Shown piece by piece: positions 6,751-13,900 of a stretch of DNA of 16,992 nt (position 1 is its first letter; every line of letters begins with the position of its first letter). The notes below the pieces were generated by a model. It saw only the letters and a program-made list of their open reading frames with translations, was not told where the DNA came from and ran no database searches. The position numbers and the translations under genes were made by a program. The stretch comes from Synergistaceae bacterium (GTDB lineage: Bacteria; Synergistota; Synergistia; Synergistales; Aminobacteriaceae): contig WRKN01000029.1 of the NCBI GenBank assembly GCA_009778055.1, positions 1 through 16,992 on the forward strand, given 5' to 3'.

Positions 6751-7370
6751 TGCCCGCGGGGCTTACACCCGCAATCGTACAGGATTTTTACACCGGCCGG
6801 GTGCTGATGCTCGCCTACGTGAACCAGGAAAGCTATGAATATATGCTGCAAAACGGCGAGACCTGCTTCTGGTCGCGTTCGCGCAATCAGTTGTGGCATA
6901 AAGGGGAGACCTCCGGGGACGTGCAAAAAATCATAAACATGGCGTTCGACTGCGACAACGACACGCTTTTGATTCAAGTGCGGCAGACCGGCAAAGGGGC
7001 GTGCCACACGGGGCAGTATAGCTGTTTCGGGGACGCGCCGGCGGATTTTGACATACTGGACAGCGTTTACGCGCAAATCCAGGACCGCCAGGAGAACCCG
7101 ATGGAAAAATCCTACACAAATTACCTCCTTACCAAGGGCATTGATAAAATATTGAAGAAAATCGGCGAGGAGACGGCGGAAACCATTGTCGCGGCTAAAA
7201 ACGCGGCCCAAAATGGAGATAAAACGGAACTGATAGACGAGATTTCCGACCTCGCTTACCATGTGCTGGTGATGATGTTCACGCAGGGCGTAACCCTGCG
7301 GGACGTAAGGGCGAAATTAAGCGAACGGCACAGCGTCAAGGGCAATTTAAAGCGCGGTTCTCCCCCATAA
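6729..7370 (+). CDS. hisI: Bifunctional phosphoribosyl-AMP cyclohydrolase / phosphoribosyl-ATP pyrophosphatase (HisIE)
   Basis: A 213-residue fusion of two early pathway enzymes, a common bacterial arrangement. The N-terminal HisI domain (about 1-108) opens the adenine ring of PR-AMP; it shows WSRSRNQLWHKGETSG (48-63), the metal-binding DCDND (74-78) and the zinc cysteines C75, C92 and C99 in ACHTGQYSCF. The C-terminal HisE domain (about 110-203) removes pyrophosphate from PR-ATP and carries KKIGEETAETIVAAK (143-157) and DEISDLAYHVLVMM (170-183), with the expected acidic metal ligands. The start is ATG 6729, with GGAGAGG at 6711-6717; frames open further upstream but would not resemble the family. 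It is the last gene of the operon. Confidence 0.95.
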   Translation: MQKIEGLMPAGLTPAIVQDFYTGRVLMLAYVNQESYEYMLQNGETCFWSRSRNQLWHKGETSGDVQKIINMAFDCDNDTLLIQVRQTGKGACHTGQYSCFGDAPADFDILDSVYAQIQDRQENPMEKSYTNYLLTKGIDKILKKIGEETAETIVAAKNAAQNGDKTELIDEISDLAYHVLVMMFTQGVTLRDVRAKLSERHSVKGNLKRGSPP

Positions 7371-7389
7371 ACGGCTTTCAAAATCATGC

Positions 7390-7417
7390 GCAGGGGCGGC
7401 ATTCATACCGCCCCTGC
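7390..7417. repeat. Perfect 10-bp hairpin downstream of hisIE (terminator or dispersed palindromic element)
   Basis: GCAGGGGCGG pairs perfectly with CCGCCCCTGC around the loop CATTCATA, 20 bases after the hisIE stop. No T-run follows on either strand, so it is not a canonical intrinsic terminator, although it could protect or end the his mRNA. The GC-rich stem with short AT loop resembles dispersed palindromic repeats found between genes in many bacteria; a second copy is not seen in this window. Confidence 0.5.
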
Positions 7418-7447
7418 AAACTATTACAGCGAGATGATAAACAGCCT

Positions 7448-7466
7448 CTTAGGAAAATCTCCTAAG
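7448..7466. other. Small hairpin CTTAGGA / TCCTAAG
   Basis: A perfect 7-bp stem with a 5-base loop (AAATC). It lies about 105 bases beyond the 3' end of tRNA-Glu in the tRNA direction and about 80 bases beyond hisIE in the other. It lacks a T-run on both strands. It might help end transcription from either side, with low certainty. The rest of 7371-7571 holds nothing I can recognise. Confidence 0.3.
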
Positions 7467-7571
7467 CCCTTCTGGCGGAGTGTGAGTCCCTCAAGCTGAG
7501 ATAATATGCTGTACAAATGAGGCCGAAATGTGTCTTATCAAATTCACTCAAACATGCGCTAAACGCTTATT

Positions 7572-7647
7572 TGGCGGTCCCAGCGGGGTTCGAACCCGCG
7601 TCGCAGCCTTGAAAGGGCTGTGTCCTAGACCCCTAGACGATGGGACC
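7572..7647 (-). tRNA. tRNA-Glu (anticodon UUC)
   Basis: Read on the - strand, a complete cloverleaf: acceptor GGTCCCA pairing with TGGGACC, discriminator G and encoded CCA; anticodon stem CAGCC/GGCTG with loop CTTTCAA, giving anticodon TTC; and a T-arm with GGGTTCGAACCCC. The length is 76 including CCA. It lies 16 bases downstream of tRNA-Lys on the same strand, so the two are probably one transcript. Confidence 0.96.
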
Positions 7648-7663
7648 GCTTTTTAACTTGCGA

Positions 7664-7739
7664 TGGTGAGCCGTGAGGGACTTGAACCCTCGACACCCGG
7701 ATTAAAAGTCCGGTGCTCTACCGGCTGAGCTAACGGCTC
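7664..7739 (-). tRNA. tRNA-Lys (anticodon UUU)
   Basis: On the - strand: acceptor GAGCCGT pairing with ACGGCTC, discriminator A and encoded CCA; D-arm with AGCTCAGCCGGTAGAGC; anticodon stem CCGGA/TCCGG with loop CTTTTAA, giving anticodon TTT; T-arm AGGGTTCAAGTCCCT. The length is 76 including CCA. It is the first gene of a two-tRNA unit with its own promoter just upstream. Confidence 0.97.
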
Positions 7740-7752
7740 TCTTGACCTTGGT

Positions 7753-7782
7753 AGTATACCATACATCTTTAACGCTGGGCAA
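7753..7782 (-). promoter_or_regulatory. Promoter of the tRNA-Lys/tRNA-Glu unit
   Basis: On the - strand, TTGCCC (complement of 7777-7782) and TATACT (complement of 7753-7758) are separated by 18 bases. The -10 box ends 13 bases before the 5' end of tRNA-Lys, the expected position for a short tRNA leader. The match to a sigma-70-type promoter is good. Confidence 0.6.
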
Positions 7783-7969
7783 TCCCCTGCCGCCCGTGTT
7801 TTATGAAGGACCCGATATTCCCGCGGGCGTTATTCCTTTTTTTATCGCCTCCTAATTGCCATAAGTCGATACCCTCGTTTAAGTATGATATAGCACGGCA
7901 TAAAAAATACAACATTTATTCGTGTAAAATATTTTGAAAGCACACACTTCGGGTATGGAGGCTACAGAC

Positions 7970-8923
7970 ATGGCAGTCATGAAAAACGTCTTGGAGGCTA
8001 TCGGCAACACCCCTCTCGTCGAACTCGGACGTTTGGCCGGGCACTGGAAGTTGGAAGGGCGAATCCTGGCGAAGCTGGATAACCTTAACCCTTCGGGGAG
8101 CAAAAAAGACCGCATAGCCCTCGGGATGATCCGCGAGGCGGAGCGCAAGGGGCTTTTGAAACCGGGGCAGACCGTCATAGAGGAGACGAGCGGCAACACG
8201 GGCAACGGGCTCGCGCTTGTGTGCTCCCTTCTGGGATATCCATTTATCGCCGTCATGTCCAAGGGAAACTCGATAGAACGGGTACGAATCAGTCAGGCGT
8301 TCGGCGCGAAGGTCGTACGCGTGGAGCAGGCCCCGGACTCCAAGCCGGGCGCGGTCAGCCAGGCCGACATGGACCTTGTCATGGCGGAGACGGAGCGCCT
8401 GACCAAAGAGCTGGGGGCCTTTTGCGTCGGGCAGTTCCACAACCCCGGCAACGCGCTGGCGCAGGAAACCACGGGCGACGAAATGTGGGAGCAGTCCGGG
8501 GGGACAATCGACGCCATCGCAGACTTCATCGGAACCGGCGGCGGCTTCTCCGGCATAGCGGCCTCCATGCGCAGGCACAACCCCGACGCGCGGTGTTACG
8601 TGGTCGAGCCCGCGAACGTCCCCTATTACGGCGAAGGGACGCGGAAAGAGGGCGGACATCGCATACAGGGGGGCGGGTATGGGCGCGAGGTTCCCTTCCT
8701 GGATCGGTCGCTGATTACGGGCAGCGTAGGCGTGACGGATGACGAGGCGATAGAGGGCGCGCGCCTGCTCTCCGGTATGGAGGGCGTTTTCTGCGGATTC
8801 TCCTCGGGCGCTCACGCCGCCGCGGCCAGGAAACTGCTGGAAGGGCCTGAAAAGGGTAATACAGTGGGTATCGTCATCTGCGACACCGGGCTTAAGTACC
8901 TGAGCACGGATCTATATTCATAA
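7970..8923 (+). CDS. PLP-dependent cysteine synthase family protein
   Basis: A fold-type II PLP enzyme of 317 residues, close in kind to O-acetylserine sulfhydrylase and cystathionine beta-synthase. Visible: IGNTPLVEL (11-19); the PLP lysine K46 in NPSGSKKDR, where the common GSVKDR has Val replaced by Lys; the substrate loop TSGNTGNG (73-80); the phosphate-binding loop GTGGGFSG (188-195); GFSSGA (276-281) near the pyridine nitrogen; and the C-terminal CDTGLKYLSTDLY. It probably makes or breaks cysteine-type substrates by beta-replacement; the exact substrate cannot be told. ATG 7970 is chosen because GGAGG lies at 7957-7961; TTG and ATG codons upstream lack a site. Peptidase T follows after 11 bases, so they are likely cotranscribed. 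I see no convincing promoter in 7783-7969. Confidence 0.88.
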   Translation: MAVMKNVLEAIGNTPLVELGRLAGHWKLEGRILAKLDNLNPSGSKKDRIALGMIREAERKGLLKPGQTVIEETSGNTGNGLALVCSLLGYPFIAVMSKGNSIERVRISQAFGAKVVRVEQAPDSKPGAVSQADMDLVMAETERLTKELGAFCVGQFHNPGNALAQETTGDEMWEQSGGTIDAIADFIGTGGGFSGIAASMRRHNPDARCYVVEPANVPYYGEGTRKEGGHRIQGGGYGREVPFLDRSLITGSVGVTDDEAIEGARLLSGMEGVFCGFSSGAHAAAARKLLEGPEKGNTVGIVICDTGLKYLSTDLYS

Positions 8924-8934
8924 GGAGAGATTTT

Positions 8935-10185
8935 ATGTATTCTGTGCTGGAGCGTTTTTTGAAATACGCGGCATACGACACTCAGGCGGCGGACGGCGCG
9001 GATACAGTGCCCTCCACGCTTGGGCAGATGGTTCTAGCGAAGGAGCTGGCCGACGAATTGAGGGAGCTGGGGCTCGCAGGCGTGGAGGCGGACGAACACG
9101 CCTACGTCATGGGTACTTTGCCTTCCAATATAAAAGACCCCGAGAAAAAAAAGAAAGTCCCCGCCATCGGCTTCATAGCCCACATGGACACCGCCACGGA
9201 GGTGACGGGCAGGGACGTCAGGCCGAGAGTGGTCAGGAACTACGACGGGGGGGACATCATCTTGAAGGAAGACGGGGCGGACAAGGTGGTGCTGTCGCCG
9301 GGGGACTTCCCGTATCTGGCGGAATACAGGGGGCAGGATATCGTCGTCACGGACGGCAATACCCTGCTGGGAGCCGACAACAAGGCGGGCATAGCGGAGA
9401 TAATCGCCGGGGTGGAATATCTGATAAAACATCCTGAAATAGAGCACGGCGACGTCAAGGTTGCTTTCACCCCGGACGAGGAGGTAAGCCATCTGGCTAA
9501 ACTTCTCGACATCGAAAAATTCGGCGCGGACTTCGCCTACACGATGGACGGCGGGCCTGTGGGGGAGGCGTGCTGTGAAAACTTCAACGCCGCCGGCGCA
9601 ACCGTGACCATAAAGGGGCGCGCGGTTCACCCCGGCAGGGCCAAGGGGCTTATGCTGTCGGCCGTGACGATGGGTCAGGAGCTGAACTCCCTTTTCCCGC
9701 CCGCGGAGGTTCCTGAGCACACCGAAGGGTACGAGGGGTATTACCACTGCCTCAGCTTTCAGGGGACGACGGAGAGCGCGGTTCTGAAATACATCATCCG
9801 CGACCATGACACGCCGCGCTTCGAGGCGCGCAAGAAGTTCATGGAGGGGGCGGTGCGGTGGATGAACGACAAGTACGGGGATGAGCGCTTCACCCTGATA
9901 ATGAAGGATCAGTACCGCAACATGGCCGACAGGCTAAAGGGGAGCGAGCACATTTTGGACACGGCGCTGGAAGCGATGCGCGAGCTTGGTATCGAGCCGC
10001 GAGTCATCCCCATGCGAGGCGGCACGGACGGAGCGGCGCTGTCCTGGCGCGGCCTCCTGACGCCGAACCTCTTCACCGGCGGCCACAACTACCACGGCCG
10101 TTTCGAGTTCATCCCCGTCCAGTCAATGGAAAAAGCCGTCGCGCTTATGCTGAAGATTTTGGAACTATACGTACGCAGGGCGTGA
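8935..10185 (+). CDS. pepT: Peptidase T (tripeptide aminopeptidase, M20B)
   Basis: A 416-residue cytosolic zinc aminopeptidase that releases the N-terminal residue of tripeptides. The M20 metal and catalytic residues are visible: H83 and D85 in IAHMDTATE, bridging D148 in LGADNKAG, the catalytic pair E182-E183 in TPDEEV, D205 in YTMDGG, and the late His in GGHNYHGRFEF. The stretch just after the catalytic Glu pair (SHLAKLLD) differs from the common GRGA form, a small oddity. AAGGAG overlapping the stop codon of the upstream gene is the ribosome binding site. Pairing with a cysteine-synthase-family gene suggests a peptide and amino-acid utilisation unit, by inference. Confidence 0.95.
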   Translation: MYSVLERFLKYAAYDTQAADGADTVPSTLGQMVLAKELADELRELGLAGVEADEHAYVMGTLPSNIKDPEKKKKVPAIGFIAHMDTATEVTGRDVRPRVVRNYDGGDIILKEDGADKVVLSPGDFPYLAEYRGQDIVVTDGNTLLGADNKAGIAEIIAGVEYLIKHPEIEHGDVKVAFTPDEEVSHLAKLLDIEKFGADFAYTMDGGPVGEACCENFNAAGATVTIKGRAVHPGRAKGLMLSAVTMGQELNSLFPPAEVPEHTEGYEGYYHCLSFQGTTESAVLKYIIRDHDTPRFEARKKFMEGAVRWMNDKYGDERFTLIMKDQYRNMADRLKGSEHILDTALEAMRELGIEPRVIPMRGGTDGAALSWRGLLTPNLFTGGHNYHGRFEFIPVQSMEKAVALMLKILELYVRRA

Positions 10186-10194
10186 AGGTGTTAC

Positions 10195-10223
10195 TTGACG
10201 CCGGTAAGCCAATGACTTATATT
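10195..10223 (+). promoter_or_regulatory. Strong promoter of the toxin-antitoxin pair, with possible operator
   Basis: TTGACG (10195-10200), a 17-base spacer and TATATT (10218-10223) form a near-consensus sigma-70-type promoter. The expected start of transcription is at about 10230, which is next to or at the toxin ATG (10231). An inverted repeat TAAG-7-CTTA (10205-10208 with 10216-10219) overlaps the spacer and -10 box and could be the antitoxin's operator, though its arms are only four bases. Confidence 0.65.
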
Positions 10224-10230
10224 TATTTTT

Positions 10231-10587
10231 ATGAAAACGTTGCCGCCTGTAACTGTCATAGAAACGCCGTCGTTTTTGCGTGACGCAAAGAAATTATTGG
10301 GCGAAGACGAGCAAAAGGATTTAATATCGTTCCTTGCGTATAATCCCACCGCGGGAGATGTCATAAAAGGCGCGGGCGGTGTCAGGAAAATTCGCTGGGC
10401 ACGTGCCGGCGGAGGTAAAAGCGGGGGATTCAGGGTGATATATTTTTTCCATTCTGTAGAGATTCCGTTATTTGCGCTGGCTATTTTCGCAAAAAACGAA
10501 AAATCCAATATCGGACAGTTGGAGAAAAATATCCTGAGAGAGCTTACGTCTGAGTTAGCGAGTCAGTATAAAGGAGGAAAAACATGA
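10231..10587 (+). CDS. RelE/HigB-family toxin of a type II toxin-antitoxin system
   Basis: A 118-residue basic protein of the RelE/HigB kind, members of which are usually translation-dependent mRNA interferases. Visible features: an N-terminal TPSFLRDAKKLLGEDE helix, a central GGVRKIRWAR-GGGKSGGFRVIYFF strand region with the conserved basic residues, and FALAIFAKNEKSNI near the end. It precedes the antitoxin and overlaps it by four bases (ATGA), a common toxin-first arrangement. No Shine-Dalgarno sequence precedes the ATG; the promoter -10 box ends only 7 bases upstream, so the message looks leaderless. The surrounding bases are more AT-rich than the neighbours. The family call is confident; RNase activity is inferred. 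Confidence 0.87.
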   Translation: MKTLPPVTVIETPSFLRDAKKLLGEDEQKDLISFLAYNPTAGDVIKGAGGVRKIRWARAGGGKSGGFRVIYFFHSVEIPLFALAIFAKNEKSNIGQLEKNILRELTSELASQYKGGKT

Positions 10588-10880
10588 GCGGGCGCCGTAT
10601 CGTAGAAAGTATGAAAGAAGCGGTGGCCATTGCCCGAGGAGAGCTACCGGAAACCGATTATCGGGTGTACATACCGGAGCGTGTGGACGTGAAAGCCATT
10701 CGTAATCGGCTGGGGCTTTCGCAGGCATCCTTCGCGGCCAGTTTTGGTTTGTCCTTATACACCTTGCGTAATTGGGAACAGGGAAAGCGTCAGCCGGAGC
10801 ACGCCGCCAGGGCCTATTTGAAGGTTATCGAAAAAGCGCCCGAGACAGTAAAGAACGCTCTCGCGAGTTCAGTCCAGTAA
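10584..10880 (+). CDS. XRE-family helix-turn-helix antitoxin (HigA-like)
   Basis: A 98-residue protein with an N-terminal segment of about 30 residues and an HTH_3/XRE DNA-binding domain at about 34-80, including IRNRLGLSQASFAASFGLS, LYTLRNWEQGKRQPE and AARAYLKVIE. By analogy it neutralises the upstream toxin and represses the shared promoter at 10195-10223. The ATG sits in an ATGA overlap with the toxin stop and has a strong AAGGAGGA site, so it should be translated far better than the toxin, as an antitoxin needs to be. Closest in layout to toxin-first higBA pairs. Confidence 0.88.
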   Translation: MSGRRIVESMKEAVAIARGELPETDYRVYIPERVDVKAIRNRLGLSQASFAASFGLSLYTLRNWEQGKRQPEHAARAYLKVIEKAPETVKNALASSVQ

Positions 10881-10883
10881 CAT

Positions 10884-10900
10884 GATATCAATTTGAAATC
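10884..10900. promoter_or_regulatory. Imperfect palindrome upstream of the sensor kinase gene
   Basis: GATATCAA-T-TTGAAATC is an inverted repeat with 7 of 8 paired positions matching, in the 59-base gap between the antitoxin stop and the kinase ATG. It could be an operator for the kinase gene or a second antitoxin site. I see no clear promoter in this gap, so the kinase may be read through from the toxin-antitoxin promoter. Confidence 0.25.
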
Positions 10901-10939
10901 AAAGGCAGCGGTAAGAAATTTGAAGGGGCTGGGAGCAAT

Positions 10940-13900
10940 ATGAAAGTAAAATTAAGACAGGTAATCGCGCTGCTGCTTGTTTTGGGCGTTGTTATCGGCG
11001 GCGTCGCGAGCTGTTCGGCGGAATCGAAGCCTTCCTTTAATATTGATTCCATTTCCTCATACCGCGGCATTCCGGGCGTGACGGAAGATGAAATAACCGC
11101 GATAGAGGCGCTCAAGTCCGCGGGGCGGAGTTTTTCTTATGGGAGCCTGCGCACCAAAGAGGCGTTTGTGCTGCCGAACGGCGAGTTGGCGGGCTTTACG
11201 CCAATGTTTTGCGGACTGCTTTCAGAGCTTTTCGGCATACCGTTTGTTCACAGGCTTTATTCCTGGTATTCCCTGAAAAGCGGAATTGACGCGAGGGCGG
11301 TAGATTTCACCGGCGACCTGATCCCCACGCCCGAGCGGAAGCTGTCTTATTTCATGACGTACCCGATTGCGGAACGCTCGCTCAGGATTCTCACACACGG
11401 CGACTCCCACATTAAGACAGAAAGCGACCTGAACGGACTCAGAGTAGGTTTTCCTGAAGAAGACGTGATCGCGCAGTCCGTTCTTGAAATTTACCCCGAG
11501 CTTTCGTTTGAAATCGTAAACGCGCAAGACGCCGGGGACGCGTTTGGAATGTTGAGGTCGGGCTTCATTGACGCCTTTGTTGACCACACGTTGGAGCCTT
11601 ATTCGTACAGCGCGTATCCTCTTGTCAATTCTCAGGTGTTTTTCCCGCTGGTGTACGCCCCGGTTTCAATGGCTACCGCAAACCCCGAGCTTGAGCCGGT
11701 CATATCGGTCGTGAACAAATACATCTACGCGGGGGGAATTGACAGGCTTCATGAGTTATACAGGAAAGGCGATACCGAATACGCGAAACATGAGTTCGGC
11801 AGGTCTTTAAGCGCCGAAGAAGCGGCCTATATCGCCGGTTTAGCCGCAAGCGGCTCCAAAGTACGTATTGCCCTGGAGCATGATAATTACCCCATCAGCT
11901 TTTACGACGAAAACTATAAAAAATTTGACGGTATCGCGCCGGATATTTTAGCGGAAATAAGCAAGTTGACCGGCATTGAGTTCGAGGCGGCGACGGATAA
12001 AAACACGACGTTTCCCGAGATACTCGAGCGCCTCAGAACGGGCGACGTCGCTTTGATTTCGGAATTGACGCATACCGAAGAACGAGAAAAAGAATTTATA
12101 TGGGTTGACGCCCCTTATTCCACCTTCCATTACGCGATTTTGTCAAAGGCGGATTATCCCGATCTGGAAATATATCAGGTGATACGGGCGTCCGTGGGCG
12201 TTGTAAAGGGAACCTCCGCGGAAGTGATGTTCGATGCGTGGTTCCCGAATCATACCGACGCCAAACGTTACAATACCCAGAACGAAGCGCTGGACGCCCT
12301 GGAGCTGGGCGAGATAGACCTGTTCATGACGGTTGATTTCATACTTCTGTTTCAGATGAATTACCGAGAAAAGCCCGGGTATAAAGTAAACGTCGTTTTC
12401 GCCGCGCCTATAGGGGAATCGCGTTTCGGACTGAATAAAGACCAGGAGATACTGCGCTCGATTATCGGCAAAGCCCAAAGCCATGTCGATACCGAAAAAA
12501 TTGTAAAAAGCTGGACAAGCCGCGTATATGACTATTCCAGAAAATTTGAGCAGGAACGTTTCCTTTATATGACCGTACTCGCCGGCACGCTCACTCTGAG
12601 TCTCGCAATCCTGATGGTTCTGTACCTGAAAGACGCCCAAAAAAGCAGAACCATCGCGGAACAGTCGGCCACGCTTGCCGCCATATACAATTCAATGCCA
12701 GCAATGGTGTACACCAAGGACTTCAACGGCCTGTACACGAGCTGCAACCGCAGGTTTGAAGAGGAATTGGAAATCAGCGAATCGGAGATAATCGGCAGGG
12801 CTTTTCATGACATGGACACGCGGGACAGCAGCGCGGACCGGGACTTTTCAGAAATTGACAGGAAGGTGCTGAGTGAAAGCGTCACCGTGACAACGGAAGG
12901 GTGGTACGTTTTCGCCGGTAAACACCGCCGGGCCAAGGAAATTATCAGGACGCCCCTGATACAGAACGGCAAGGTGGCGGGTTTGCTGGGAATCACCATG
13001 GACATCACCAAGCGAAAACTGGCGGAAGAAGCGGCGAATGAAGCGCATGAGCGAGCTAAAACCATGCTGGACACTATTCCTCTTTGCTGCTGCCTGGTCA
13101 GCAGAAATTATGAGTGTATAGACTGCAACAGCGAGGCCGTGAGGCTTTTTGAGCTGAATAGCAAACAGGAGTTTATAGATAACTTCGCCGTCCTGTCGCC
13201 GGAACTCCAGCCGGACGGACGTTCTTCCATGGAAGTGGCCTGCGCGATTGTGGACAAGGCTTTCGAGGGGGAGCGGTTCGTCGGCGAATGGACGCATCAA
13301 TTGCTGGACGGAACGCCTATACCGGCGATAACCACGTATGAGCGCGTCAACTATGGCGGCGATTACGCCGTTCTGTCATACGCGCGGGACATGCGCGAGC
13401 ATAAGCGCATGACGGCTACTATTGAAGCGATAATGAACAACCTGCCCGGAATGGTGTTTCAGTGCCTTTACAACCCGCCTGAGTATACTTATACCTTTGT
13501 CAGCCAAGGCTGCCTGGAGCTTTTGGGGTACGCGCCGGAGGAGCTGACGCGCGGCAGCGCGGTCAGGTTTTTTGATTTGGTGCATCCCGACGACGTTGAC
13601 GCTCTCAAAAAACTGAGCGCGGAAACATATCCAATGGGCTTGCCGTTCGAAGCCACTTTCCGGGTCATAACAAAGGATGGCGCGGTCAAATGGGTGTGGG
13701 AGCGCAGCCGCGTGATCGAGAAAAAGCCGGACGGCACGCCGTGCCTGCTTGAGGGTTATCATACCGATATCACCGAACAGCGGCGGCTTGAGTCGGCGGA
13801 AATGGCAAACCGCGCGAAAACCCAATTTTTAGCCACGATGAGCCACGAGATACGCACGCCTATGAACGCGATTCTGGGCATAACGGAGATCCTGCACCAG

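Noticed and set aside
7856..7930. Promoter for the cysteine-synthase-family/pepT unit
   Set aside because: TATGAT (7884-7889) is a fair -10 box, but TTGCCA (7856-7861) is 22 bases away and no other -35 fits; not convincing.
7934..7969. Upstream TTG 7934 or ATG 7955 as start of the cysteine-synthase-family protein
   Set aside because: GGAGG at 7957-7961 is well placed for ATG 7970, and the extra residues do not resemble the family N-terminus.
13070..13140. Cysteine cluster (LCCCL and IDC) in the second PAS domain as a metal or redox site
   Set aside because: A similar Cys-rich start is, as far as I recall, common in PAS domains of this type of hybrid kinase, and no complete metal-binding pattern is visible.
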